Below, one piece after another: positions 22,098 through 33,692 of a stretch of 64,000 bases of DNA. The position numbers were made by a program, and so were the translations under genes. The stretch comes from Coniochaeta sp. PMI_546 (Eukaryota; Ascomycota; Sordariomycetes; Coniochaetales; Coniochaetaceae). The notes beneath the pieces are model-generated. The model had not been told where the DNA came from. It saw only the letters and a program-made list of their open reading frames with translations, and searched no databases. Each line of letters opens with the position of its first letter. Position 1 is the first letter of the stretch. The DNA lies in the NCBI GenBank assembly GCA_021432605.1, contig MU271146.1:2046001-2110000 (forward strand). Reading direction: 5' to 3'.

Positions 22098-22515
22098 ATG
22101 ACTCTTAGAAGTGCCCTGCGACCCTTGAGGTCTTTCCGACCGGTTCTACACACTTCCTCGATCCCGAGGAGGAGATGGGCCTCATCTGTTGGACCAAGCT
22201 TGACTGTGAGTACTGGACCGTATCGCTGTCGGACATGGGGCCGGAGCTAACTGACAACCCAGAGCGAGTTCTACAAGACGTTCACGAGGCCTGTGGCCAA
22301 GTGTCTACTTCTGGCTATGTTCACTTACCAGTTGGCGTACTTTGCGTGGGTCAAGCTCGAGACGGACGAGATCAGGGAGGAGCGGCAGGGTATGTAATCG
22401 AAGCCGATACTTCTAGGCGGCAGACACTGACGCTCCAATTGTAGCAGAGGTGGCAAGCTTAGAGGAGCAGGTGAAGAATCTGCAGAGCAAAGCTGCAACA
22501 ACCACGAAGTCATGA
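22098..22515 (+). CDS. Small mitochondrial-type inner membrane protein
   Basis: Exons 22098-22205, 22263-22389 and 22445-22515 encode 101 residues. The N-terminus (MTLRSALRPLRSFRP, then RRRWASS) is rich in Arg and Ser without acidic residues, a typical mitochondrial targeting sequence. The middle has the conserved-looking segment FYKTFTRPVAKCLLLAMFTY, which leads into a single membrane-spanning helix, followed by KLETDEIREERQ and a short C-terminal coiled coil. I recall similar ascomycete proteins under the name DUF5321, but could not confirm this. The third exon has a tandem acceptor (TAGCAG), so a form one residue shorter may occur. Function is unknown. Confidence 0.8.
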
Positions 22516-22986
22516 TGAGCAGTTGCGTCGGACTGATCACGGATGACTTCGAGGCACGTTGGATGGAGCGAGCAAATTCTCGCGAAGTGAACAGTGCCAG
22601 GAAAGCCACGACTTGAGGTTGTCTTTGGACATGGGCCTGCCAGCCGTGGTTCCGCTTCAAAATTCATCATTATAGTGGATTCAGGGCCTTCAAGGCGGCA
22701 TTTATCAAGGCAGTAAACCAGGGCCCTATTCTGTACCATACGCCATGTATATAAGCTGTACAATAATACCCGAATGGTTGAGAACTGAACGACTTGCGTT
22801 CGATATCAGCTAGCATCCTGCTCATTATTAATAACCAAGCAGTCCCTCCGTCACCAGCCTCTATTCTACACACTGGCTCAAATAGGTGTGCTCCGAGCAT
22901 TATCAAATCGCAAAACTCCTGAACACCAAACATAAAACCCATCAGTCATAGCCCCACCGTCCATCCTTTACCCTCATCACATGGAC
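22516..22986. other. Convergent 3' spacer
   Basis: 3' flanks of the small membrane protein gene and MID1. No gene is seen. Confidence 0.55.
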
Positions 22987-24976
22987 TCAAACCAAGAGAC
23001 CAACAGCCGCCACAAACCCAACAACCAAACCGCCCATCCCAACTCCCATCCTCACAGCACCGCTAAACACATGCGCAGCCCCAGGATAGTTGCAATAAAC
23101 CTCCCCATTCTCATCTTGCTTCCCCCGCCTTCCATAACTGGCATCGAACCCCAGCATCCCGGGCCTCGGACAGCTAAACCCCAAGGCAGAAGGACAGCTC
23201 TGCGTGAGGTTATAGCACAGGTCCTCGCACGGCAAGACCTCCTTGTACGGCCCCGGCCGCACCACGCTGTCGATCGCCGGGTTGCGGCTGGTCATCGTCG
23301 CCGACGTGTTGGGGAACGCGGCCAGGGCGGCGGGGTCCAGCGCCTCCCCGCTGGGGAACGGCTGCTGCAGGTTCCGCGGCTGCAGCCAGGCGCCGTCGGT
23401 GCTGAAGTCCTCGCACCGCGGGATCGTGACGGAGCACAGCCAGGACTTGTAGGCGGCCGCGCAGTCGGAGCAGGTCCGCACCAGGGAGTAGAGCTGCGTC
23501 GAGGGCGCCTCGCAGGATATCTGGGCCAAGGCCTTCTCGAAGTCGGAGTAGGCCGCCTGGGCCTGGGTGTCGTAGAAGGTCGCCAGGAGGGTGGAGTTGG
23601 CGAAGGTGTTTGGGTTGGAGGGCACGGAGTACGCTACTTGGTCGCAGAAGGTGAGGTTGAGGACGATTTGGCAGTTGCCGTGGTCTTTTTAGTGAATATG
23701 TTAGTGCCAAGGAGGAGACAAAGGGGGTTGGTTAAAGCGAGAGAGACATACCGGATTTGGTAGTGAAGTTCGTGGCGCGGTAGACATGTCCACCACCGCC
23801 CGCCACGCCAGGTCCAGACTTGCCGGCGTCGCCGTTCAGGGCGAGTATCCCCAGGTATCCCGCGCTGGCGTTCAGTCCGCTGAAGTAAAACTGCTGCTTC
23901 GGCAGGTTACCGGGGCCGCGCAGCGTCATGCCCGTGGTCACCATGCTGGTGAACTTGCCGTTCTTAGTGGCCGCGATCTGCGCGTTGTTCTGCAGGCCGC
24001 AGTAGCTGTACTTGAGGCCCTTGATGGACCACTCCTCACGCGTGTTCTGTGCGAACATGACGTACGGCTGTGTACGCATGATCTGATCCGTCGCAGCCTC
24101 GTCCGTGCTGTCGGTCAGGTTGTGCGTGATGAGTAGAGCGCCCTGCGAGTCGCTGTCGACCCAGATCAGATCCGCGTCGGAATCGGCGTTATAGCTGTGG
24201 AAATATTCGTCTGATGACGCGGCGACCTGGAAGTTGTATGTCTGCCCGGAGAAGGTAGATGATACATTGGGCGCGTGGATCCCGAAGAAGACGTCGTCTG
24301 TTGTGGTGGTGTTGTACATCACTGCGCCCTCGACGAACTCGACGACGACCTGGGTATTTGGGTCGGCCGCCGGTCCGGGTGCTTGGTTCTTGGAGGAAGT
24401 AGACACGAACATGGTGAGTTGGGGAGGATCCATGGTCGTCTTGTCGGGGTTGACTTGGGGCTGTTCGCAGGTGTTTGCTGAAATGTAGATCATCTTGCTT
24501 GACTGCCTCTTCGCGACGTGGTGTTCCTCGGCTGTTCCCTCCGCCCGTCTCCCTTCCAAATCTGCTTTTGGTATGCTCGCGTGAGAGCCTCCGCCATCTT
24601 CGCCTCTGAGCTCCAACGTCCTATCATCCCTCTCGAATATGGTTCCCTTCTCAAACACAAACAGCTGCGTCGTCCCAGCCACCACGTTCATCGATATCGG
24701 CACATTGTTAGCCAGCCCCGTCACGCCAGCCGGTGCCCTTCCAATTATACTCCTATCGAAAGGGGCGAATTCGGGTTCGTATTCCGGATCGAGACTGCTT
24801 CTGCCCTCGAGTGCTAGTGCTATATCGAGGTCGTCTAGTAATACGGGTAACGTCTGTTTTAGTCGCTCGTCGGCTAGGGCGAATTGTGGCGAGAAGAGAC
24901 TGAAGTAGATGAACAGGAGGATCATCGAGCCGAGGAGCGACGCCGCGAGGCGGGATTGCAGAGGGCTGAGTTTCAT
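22987..24976 (-). CDS. MID1: Mid1, stretch-activated Ca2+ channel regulatory subunit
   Basis: Minus-strand exons 23752-24976 and 22987-23684 give 640 residues; the 67-bp intron has GTATGT, CACTAAC and AAG and keeps phase. I chose the second in-frame ATG (MKLSPLQSRLAASLLGS), because it places a hydrophobic signal directly at the N-terminus as in Mid1 relatives. An upstream ATG at 25048 would add 24 polar residues. The ectodomain has many N-glycosylation sequons. The C-terminal 230 residues are cysteine-rich (FCDQVAY, RTCSDCAAAYKSWLC, PCEDLCYNLTQSC), like other Mid1 proteins, and end in a hydrophobic tail that may be a GPI or membrane signal. With Cch1 it forms the high-affinity plasma-membrane calcium uptake system used in mating, tip growth and cell-wall stress. 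Confidence 0.94.
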
Positions 24977-26044
24977 GGCGGGGACATGCCCTCGCTGGGC
25001 ATTTGTTCCTGATTTCGACGCAGTCTCGTCCGGGTGTTCTCTCTTCACGACCTCTATTCTAGGTTCCCTTCCTCCGTCCGCAAGATGTAGGTCGAACGTA
25101 AGAGGGCTCGGGGTGTAGGCTCAAGTCGAAATGAGTAAAGGCTGAGCACTGGAGCGTGGCTACCGAGGCATGGACGTTGCGCCGTAGCTACATAAGTATC
25201 TTTCTGAGGGCGAACAGATCAATCCGTCATGAGCTGGCCGTACTATGTAAGTCGAGGTGGTGCAAGCAAGTAAGCGAGACGCATGTGGGATGTCTGTCAG
25301 GCACGACGCTGGGGGAACTTGGAGTTTCACCCCGTATCTTATCGAGCTGAGTCCCACTGAGAGCTGCATTGACTCCTGCTGCTTGGCAGGGATCTACGGC
25401 GCAGGCCGCCCACTAGCGGGCTGTGAATTCAGGAACAGACAACGATAACTAACAGATGTCACGCACACTATAGTGAAGAAGTGTTAAGCTCATCAGATGA
25501 ATGATACGGATCCGTGTACGTGAGGATCTGGTCACTGGCGATCGATATGATTGAAGTGCTCACAACCTGCAAACGCCAGCGTTCATGAGGGCGCTGTACA
25601 TGTGGTGGTAGCAAAGATGCACGACGTCACTGATGGAAGGAGGCCAGCCCGAAGGTCGAAATATCATGGAGAAGCGCTCTCAATTCGTCACACCTGCATT
25701 CATCGAGGACTCATAAGTGCAAGCGCAGGCCATTCAATAGCCATAGTCTATACCGAACCCCCAATTCATCCATTCACCTGGTAATCCCGCAGGACTTCCG
25801 CCACATCCCATCATTAGAAATGTCGTTGACATCGTTCCGTAAGCCGTACCATTTGCCCCACGGTTTGCGTACGCCTCCCATCTCAAGATTGACATGCGTG
25901 GTATCGTGAAATCGTGTCTATCGTCAAGAAGAGCGGGTGTTGGGGCCGTTGTCGTTGTCGCTCCATCGCAACCCTTGCAACCAAGTGAAGACCATATCTC
26001 ATATCATAACTTGATCATAAGAATTGCGGAGATCCGATCCATCC
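24977..26044. other. Intergenic, MID1 promoter region
   Basis: About 1 kb between MID1 and the Yop1 3' end, both on the minus strand. Holds the MID1 promoter and possibly an alternative MID1 start at 25048. No other gene is supported. Confidence 0.5.
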
Positions 26045-26678
26045 TTACTCGGTGTGGAGCGAGTCGGCCTTTGCGCGCAGACCGCTAGCAGTCGAGGTGT
26101 GCTGCTGGAAGTAGCGGCCGAGGGTGGGAGAAAGGAATGAGCGGAAGATGAGATCGGCGCCCCTAAATTTGCTGTCAGTAGAAAATCCACGGTGCGATTG
26201 GGTTTGCAAGGTACTTACTTGAAGGCAGGCAGCGAGAGCCACAGAAGGAAGACAAACTTGAAGGTGTAGTAGAAGGGGAACCAGTAGACGACGCTGATCA
26301 AGCTCTCGATCACGGTGAACAGAGCGAAGACCACCCAGTATGTGAGCCACTGCGTGTCATCGTGCTTGGAGGTCGTGAACAGCGCCTCGAGCGAGTAGTA
26401 GCCGGGGATGACGAAGCCCGCGAAGTTGGTCAGGAGCTGGCCGCCGAGGTTGAAGACGATGAAGAAGAAGTACAGCGTCACCAGGCCGATGACAGCGTAC
26501 GTCTTGGGGACGCCGGTCTGCCTCTCGAGGTTGGCCAGAGCAGGATATCTGGACAGCTGAAGAGCACGACGTTAGTATTGCGACCGAGGTGAGTCGTGAA
26601 AGGGCGTGCATAGAATAATCATACCTCTCTGTCGAGCTGTCCGATGTACTGTTGGGCACGTTCTTGGGGAGCAGACAT
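26045..26678 (-). CDS. YOP1: Yop1, reticulon-like ER-shaping protein (DP1/TB2/HVA22 family)
   Basis: Minus-strand exons 26625-26678, 26219-26556 and 26045-26162 encode 169 residues, the normal fungal Yop1 length. The introns are 68 and 56 bp and phases match. The start MSAPQERAQQYIGQLDRE is nearly invariant in fungal Yop1. Four hydrophobic segments form two hairpins: AVIGLVTLYFFFIVFN, NFAGFVIPGYYSLEALF, WVVFALFTVIESLISVVYW and FYYTFKFVFLLWLSLPAF. These wedge into the outer ER leaflet and bend it into tubules. The C-terminal 35 residues are soluble. Membership is certain. Confidence 0.97.
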
Positions 26679-28173
26679 GGTTGCGACCTGGAATTATGCG
26701 ATTGAGGATCTAGTTGTAGCCTGTGTTAGAGCGGTAGCTGCGAGATTGATAGATTCGACTAGGGTCAACAAGAATGGCAAGTAGGCAGGTCGGGGTGCGA
26801 TATGTTGTCGAAACCGGGACAGGAAACAAGATTGAAATGGAGCTCTCGGCAGTCGAAAGGAGGAGTCGTGCTGAGATGTGCGTGTTTCAGTGATGCGAGC
26901 TACAACTTACTCGGCAATTATGGACAGTGGTTTGATTGTTTGCGAATGTGTATAGAGGAATTAAGCAGCTTGAAGCTTTACAAAATTGGTTGCGATGATT
27001 GTGTAATACGGTGTCTTGGGTGATTTCCAGGAGGAGCCGAATATGTTGAGGGTGCAGGGAGCAAGGAGGATTTAAGCTGGTGATGGTGGGAAATGGCAGG
27101 ATGACGACTGTTCTCCTGTTACGTGTGTGCAGACTGGAGGGCAAGGCCGGAAAAGACCCCGGTCACAAGCTTTGTCCCACATATGACGGAGGCACAGGGA
27201 CTCAAGGGACTGCATCATGTGAATTTGACGAGCTGTGCGGCAGGGACATTGTTTCACTTTCTCTGAGAAATGACAATGCCACTATGTGCAACACTTGACT
27301 CACTTCTATATACGGAGGCCGAGTATTATAAGTATTATCTTGAAGCCTTATCATTACCGTGTAGACAAACATCTCTTGCGATCTTGTGGCTGTCGCCTAT
27401 CTCCCGGTGCACCGTCGATGATTGTACTGGTACTGTTCATGACGTAGAGTGTCGCGCTCGCAGAGATGTAGAGAGAGTGCGGCCAGCTTCAGTATGTCAA
27501 GCAAATTGAACTCAGTGTCGGACACGAATTGCCGTCTTTTCTCCTATATGTGTTTGAATCTCATTGTACACCTTCGCAAGTGCAACTGTTCACTACTTGA
27601 ATATTCATGTGTGCCTCAGACAGAGGGGAAGCTTCTCCTGACGGTACCAAGGTAGACTTGACGAACTCAAACTTGAAGCCCTGCCAGCTGCAGCGGATTC
27701 GGCCAGCTGCAGACGCAATGGAGGCTAATGGCGGGGCTGGAATCATCAACTCTCCGCTCCGAGGAATGTGTGTGGGGCTCGTCGTGCTCAAGCTCAATGT
27801 CCCACTGGTGTTGTGTTGCTTACGGAAGTTTGGCTGCTCTGGAGATGCCTTTCCCCGAATGCATTGTTTGTTTTCTTCTTGGTCCGCCAAAATCCGTCGT
27901 CTACCAGCCACCGCCGCCCCTCGTCAACGACAACACCGACAGCCTCTCTCCACTTTCCCTCTCTGCACCTTGTCGACGCGACGAGAGAATATCTCTATTC
28001 TGTACTTATCTAGCTGATAGCTACCCAAGGCCCCTTATTTAGCTTTTGCGACAGAGTGTAAACTGAGGCGATACTGGCCTCGACCACTTTGACGAATTAG
28101 CGGATCCCACTTTGTTGATGTCAATTTCGACAACGAAAACATTGACTACAAGTTCTGTCGCCCGCCACGACCA
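26679..28173. other. Divergent promoter region, YOP1 / RFX regulator
   Basis: Nearly 1.5 kb. Open frames of 116-136 codons overlap on opposite strands around 27560-28017 but show no domain. The region more likely holds two promoters and long 5' leaders. Confidence 0.45.
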
Positions 28174-30847
28174 ATGGACTCGACTGGTCAGTACAACCTC
28201 GTCTCATTGTCGCTGAGCTATGCGTGTCTCCATTTACCTTACTATTCATTCACTCTTCCATAAAACATACCAATTACCCCTTTTGTTTGTTTCTCGAGTA
28301 CATCGCTAACGTTTCCGGCAGACCCGCCCGCGGCCATGCCCAAGTCAAGGAAACGGCCGCGCTCCAGGGGCTCAACCGCATCCATACACAGCGCTACTAC
28401 TCAGGGGAATCTCGACCAGACTTATACCGACAATTCAGGGGTTTATTCTCAACAGTGGCTCGCCAACCAGCATAACCACCCGCAACCACGCGAACTCGCA
28501 CCCGCACCGGCAACTCACGATATGTCTCCTGAGACCATGATCCTGCAGGCCGCCTCGCACCTGCAGCACGTTCGCGACTTCTCTGTCGAGGCATCAGACA
28601 ATGTCTCGATGCATAACGCCTCGTTCCAGCGAACCTCAAACCTAAGTCGGCACTCCGTGTCCGCCGACTCGTTCACCGGCAACGGCAGCTTTGCCGACGA
28701 CAGCCAGATGTTAGATCGTGACGGAGACGAGGGCGACTCCTTCGTCGGCGCGCCTGGCACTGGCAAGCCGGCGAACAAGTCGAGCGCCAACAACGAGTTT
28801 GAGATGCGCCAGCTCTTCACTGCGCATAAGCACCGTAGCTTGCAAGACGTGGCCGAGGAATTGCATGGCAACGAACGAGGCCCGAACTCTGAAAGGACGC
28901 GACAGGTGTTTGCAATGCTCTGGATCAACCAAGTCTGTACGAGGGGCAAGGGCTCCGTCCCGCGCGGCCGAGTATATGCAAACTACGCTTCGCGATGCGC
29001 GACCGAGAGGATAACAGTGCTCAACCCTGCGAGCTTTGGCAAGCTTGTTCGCGTTCTGTTTCCCGGACTGAAGACGCGGCGATTGGGGGTGCGCGGAGAG
29101 TCCAAATATCATTATGTCAATTTCACGTTGCTGGAGGATCAATCCGACGCCGCAGAAACACCAGCAATACCTCAGGTTCCTCTTCTTGAGAGCCGGCCAA
29201 TAACGCAAAACTTCAAGTATGTTCGCTCCGTAAAAAAAGATGAAAGAACGCTCACTGACTTTCAACAACAGTCTGCTGCCAACTCAGGTTTCGGCTCCTC
29301 GACCCGACCGCGCTGTCTTCCCGTCTGTTGATGTCGCACCACAACCTCAACAGCCCACAGCAAGTCGGTCCCACGAATTTTCTCACAGTCTGTACAACCA
29401 ACCAATAGTCAACAGCTACGACCAACTGCAATCAGCCATGGGTAAAACTTTGCAGAAGCTGCGCTTCGCTCCCGATGCCGATGCGGAATTCCATCAAGGC
29501 GAAGCTCTCGTCCTGCCCAGCATCGAGCCCTTCTTGCCAAACGGAACGGATCCGGACACGGCCAAGTCACTCACGGCGTTGTATCGCTCTCATTGCACAT
29601 CGCTCGTGGAATGCATCCGCTACTGTAAAGAAAAGACCTTCTTCCACCTCTTTACCTCTTTTCACGGCACTCTCACCATGCCGGTGCAGAAGCTCTTTGG
29701 CAACCCTGCCCTCGCGCCCTGGATCGAGGAATGCGACTTCGTCCTGTATCAGCGCATAATGCGCATCGTCTCCGCCCTCACACTCCAAGTCGTTCCCAAA
29801 CCCGTGTTGGATACCCTTCGCAACATCTCCGAGCGTCTGGTACCGCACATCCGTGAGTCCTTCCAAGGCCAGCCACTGCACGTCATCCGTGCCAAGGAAG
29901 CTCCGGCAACTCTCTTCGCGTCTCTCCTCGACCGCGCTCTGCGCGTCAACCTCACCGCCCATGCAGCAGCAAACATGCTGTCCAACCCGGCGAACCGCGA
30001 CCTTATGTATATGGAGTGGATCACCCTGGTCTACCCGCGCAAGGTGGCCGAGAGCGTCCCGTCACGTGGTATGGACGACGTGGTGACTCTTCTTCTGACC
30101 GAGATCCGCGATCTCCTTGATCCGATCGACATACCCTGGGAAATGGAATGTATCACCTTGCACGGCGATGTAGCCCTCAAGACAGGCCGCCAGCCACAGG
30201 CGGAGCACGCGGGTGACGGCAGCGTGGCGAATGTGCTGGACCGATGGGTCAACTTTCTGCGGAGTCTGCCCGACCGGTTCCCGTACGCGAGTCACACAGA
30301 CATCGTGTGGTGTGTCCAACGCGTCGGCACGGCGGTGATGCGCGACCTCACCATAGCGCAGGGTAAGAGCTTCGGCAGCTGGTGGGTGACCAAGTGCTGG
30401 ATAGACGAGATGATTCAGTTCCTGGCCGAGCATGGCGGGTTCATGACACAGAAGTCGACGCGGAACGTGACCTCTGCCCTACCACAAAAGGTGCAGTACA
30501 ACCAGCAGCAACAATCACAGCAGGTCCCAAGACAAAACACGGTCTCTCGTCAAGGGTCACGGTACAGCAGCGGGAGTGACGAGTTTCCCCAACGTCAGAC
30601 ACAGCCGCAACAACAGCAGCAGCAGCAGCCGCAACAGCAACAGCAGCACGTCGACAGGGCGCAGATCCCAAACGTCCAGGATGTGATGGGCGGTCAGCAG
30701 AGCATGCAGAGCCACGACGATAGCGGCATCGGCATCAGAACGCCGGACGAGGACCTGCCTCCCATGGGCGAGTCGAAGTTCGTGTTCACGCCGAACGCGG
30801 CGCAGGAGCTGTTTGCGGCCGAGATGGGGGGTGTTGTTGCGCTCTAG
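28174..30847 (+). CDS. RFX-family winged-helix transcription factor
   Basis: Exons 28174-28186, 28322-29216 and 29272-30847 encode 827 residues. The first coding exon has only 13 bases (MDST plus one base). If it is skipped, translation could start at 28336, nine residues later. The RFX DNA-binding domain covers about 165-265: MRQLFTAHKHRSLQDVAEEL, VFAMLWINQVC, then SFGKLVRVLFPGLKTRRLG and GESKYHYVNF, which make winged-helix contacts with X-box DNA. Downstream to about residue 690 is the conserved helical extended region of RFX proteins, used for dimerisation. The tail is rich in Gln (several QQQ runs) and disordered. Relatives include S. cerevisiae Rfx1/Crt1 and CPCR1 of Acremonium. The role in this fungus, such as DNA damage, cell cycle or development, is inferred only from family. 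Confidence 0.94.
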
Positions 30848-31947
30848 GAGGGCGAGTGCGATTTTGCCACGAGTCCTGCTGCTGCTGCGGAGAGGGTGCA
30901 TCATTCGACATGTCGGGCTGCGGCTTGACCGTTTTTTGTGCTCTGTTCTGCCCGGCTTGTATGCATTCTTGGACTCCTTGCTAGGTGCAGCTTTTTTGGC
31001 TTCATTTTTCGCACTGTTATAACACCGGTGCTTTGGCTTTCGGGGGTGCTTTTTAGGCTTCTACATTTTTGCTCTGGCGGTTTTGCGGCTTCTGTGCGGC
31101 GTGTTTTTACCACTGTTACGCGTTCTGGAGTTTTTTTCTTGTCTTTTGCTCGGCGTGGTGGTATACCAGGGTTCTTTTTTTTTTTTGGTTGCGTTGACCC
31201 ATGGTTCTTTGTCACGATGGCAACGACTGGACGAGGCATGAGGGTGGGGAACGGTATTATTAGGATCGGTTCTGCATCGTGCTGCTGCCATATCTGAGTG
31301 CTATGTCGGGTGGATGTTGTCTAAGTAATGTGGCTGCTTTGTATCTGGCCAGGGGTGGAGGGTGGGAGGTAGGTAGCGTGGTGCTAGGACGGTTCCTGGT
31401 TTGGATCGAGGTCACAAAAAGGGGGCATCCGGGGGTTTCGCTGTTTTTTGTCTAAGTATCGCATGTGTGCTCACGGATCGGGCCTGGCCGTCGCTACCTC
31501 AATTGATGAGAAGTTCTAATTCAGCTGTCCTTCGTATGTCTGCCTCTTGGGAACCACCTCATGACTCTTGCTAGCAAAACTTGGGCGGGAGGACATCAGG
31601 TCTACTCATGATTGCGTGAGAAGCAGGTTCAGTGAAAAGAACCGATTGCAGCATACCAGACCATCAGATGCGTCGGTTCTCCAGTGTCATTCTGCCTCGC
31701 AGCCAGCAAAATCAGGGCAGGGAAAAGCATGTATACGGACACAATACGAAGATATAAAGACTATATCGGGGTGAAGGAGAATATCTAAGTGAGACTCATT
31801 TCAAAGCCCGTTGCATCATGATCATTATGGACTTGCTTTTCGGCCATACGAACTGCCACCCTTGAACGCGCCACCCTTGAACGCTAGAGATGGACCTCCT
31901 ATAACGCCACACAAGCACCTCAGAAAGCAAACACAAGGAACAATTCC
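30848..31947. other. Convergent 3' region
   Basis: About 1.1 kb between two convergent genes (RFX and asparaginase). It has T-rich runs, for example near 31167-31186. No gene is supported. Confidence 0.5.
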
Positions 31948-33692
31948 TCACGGCCCCGCTCCAAGCTCAGCCTCTCCCCCATGACCGTTCGTCATCTCTC
32001 CATCCTCTCCGTTCTCCGTCCTTTCCACTCCATCCACGGTCTCCCCGTCGCCGACAACGCTCGCAGCGCCGCTGACAGCACCGCTCGCAGCACGACTCCT
32101 CTCCCCGGGCCAGAGATGCGCCCCAGCCTCCCTCAACATGGCCACAATCTCCGCATTCCCAATCTTCTCCGCCAGCCAGAGCGCGGTATTATCAGCCCTG
32201 TTCCGGGCGTGCACGCTGGCTCCCCTGACGAGCAACTCCCTCAGCACCTCCGGCTCGGGGCCGACGGCGGCCAAGTGGACGGCCGTGTTGCCCGCATAGT
32301 CCGCCTTCTTGAGGAGCTGGTGGTTCACCTCGTCTCCCTCGAGGATATCCCTGACGGTGCCCAGGTCGCCGTTGCGGATGGCGTAGCCCAGGGCCGTGAA
32401 GGCCGTCTCGGCAGAGGTCAGGCGGCCGATGGCGGAGTCGAGGGATCCGGCCGGGTGGGAGAAGGACGGGGTCGTCATCTCGGTCATCTCGCCCCGGAGG
32501 GAGTGGGACATGCGGCGGGTGACCTCGGAGTAGGGCAGGTCGGGAAGGGCGAGGAGGTAGGACAGCTTCGTAAGGGCGGCCTCGGTGGTCAGGTCGTGGC
32601 CGAAGACGACGCCCGCCCTCCCCAGGGCGGTCCCGGGGGCGTAGAGGGGGGAGACGAAGCCGTTGGTGCACTGGCTCACGTTGACGATGACGATGCCCCT
32701 CTCGACGGCGGCGCGGATGACCTTGGTCAGGCTCCCGTCCACGCCGCCGGGGGCGTTGCCCATGCCGAAGGTCTCGAGGATCAGGCCGCTGAGGTTGGGC
32801 ACCTTGAGCACGCTGTCGACCATCTCGGGCTTGATGCCCGGGAAGATGCGCAGGCAGGCCACGTGGGCGGTGTCGAGGTACCTCGTCACGGCGAACTCGG
32901 CGATGCGGGTGGGCCGCCGGACGAGGGACCAGTTGACCTCGACGCCGAGGGAGGTGACCTTGGCCAGGGGCTCGCAGTTGGGGGAGTCGAAGGCCTCGAA
33001 GGAGGAGGCGGAGACCTTGGTGGTGCGGTTGCCGCGGAAGAGGGTGTGGTGGAAGAACAGGCAGACCTCGGGGATGACGAAGGTGCCCGCTACGATCAGG
33101 GAGCCGAGGAGGTTGTCGACGGCGTCGGACTGCAGGGCGAAGATGGAGGCCTGGCTGCCCGTCAGGATGACGGGCTTGCCGAGGTCGGACATCATGAAGG
33201 AGAGGGCGGAGGCGGTGTAGGCGAGCGAGTCGGTGCCGTGCAGGACGACGAAGCCGTCGAAGTGGTGGTAGTTCTCTTTCACCGTGTTGGCGATCTCGGT
33301 CCAGCCAAAGGATGAGATGGAGCTCGAGTCCAGGAGGGGGTTGAATTCCAGGATGCCATAGCGGATGTGCCGGCTGTAGGCGCTCACTGGTGTTCTCAGG
33401 CTGTCGATTTCCAGCTTGACGCCATCTTTGTAGGCGCGGAGTTTGACTGGGAAGAGTTAGTGGTGTAAGGCTCGTAAGACTCCGTGTGTGCGGCGGACAT
33501 ACCTGCAGGGGAGGCGTGGTCGTTGAACGAAGGCCGCGGAGCCATGGCGTTCTCGAGGAAGCCGGTCATTGGCACCAGCCCATCGGCTGAAGGCTGCATG
33601 CATATCGTGCCTCCAGTCATTATGATGAGGACGCGTGACTCTGGGTAGATGGCCTGCGGGTTGGCCCGTTCCATGAAGGTTACCTGTCCCAT
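31948..33692 (-). CDS. L-asparaginase with C-terminal ankyrin repeats
   Basis: Minus-strand exons 33503-33692 and 31948-33446 encode 562 residues; the 56-bp intron (GTATGT...CAG, with a CACTAAC branch site) keeps phase. The start used is the first ATG of the frame (MGQVTFMERANPQ); MERANPQ is an alternative six codons later. The type I asparaginase fold is shown by RVLIIMTGGTICM near residue 22, with the first catalytic Thr, and VVLHGTDSLAYTASALSFMM near 145, with the second catalytic Thr, Asp and Ser. ETFGMGNAP, VNVSQC and LSYLLAL follow in the C-terminal lobe. From about residue 415 there are ankyrin repeats (AGNTAVHLAAV, ADNTALWLAEK). The last 50 residues are disordered. There is no signal peptide, so it should be cytosolic, turning asparagine into aspartate and ammonia. 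The fusion matches the animal 60-kDa lysophospholipase/asparaginase layout. Confidence 0.94.

Noticed and set aside
27561-28017. Overlapping frames of 116 and 136 codons on opposite strands
   Set aside because: Located in the divergent YOP1/RFX promoter region, overlapping each other, with no domain or splice support.
31981-33315. 444-codon frame antisense to the asparaginase
   Set aside because: Same codon-composition effect. The translation is Gly/Glu/Val-rich without any domain.
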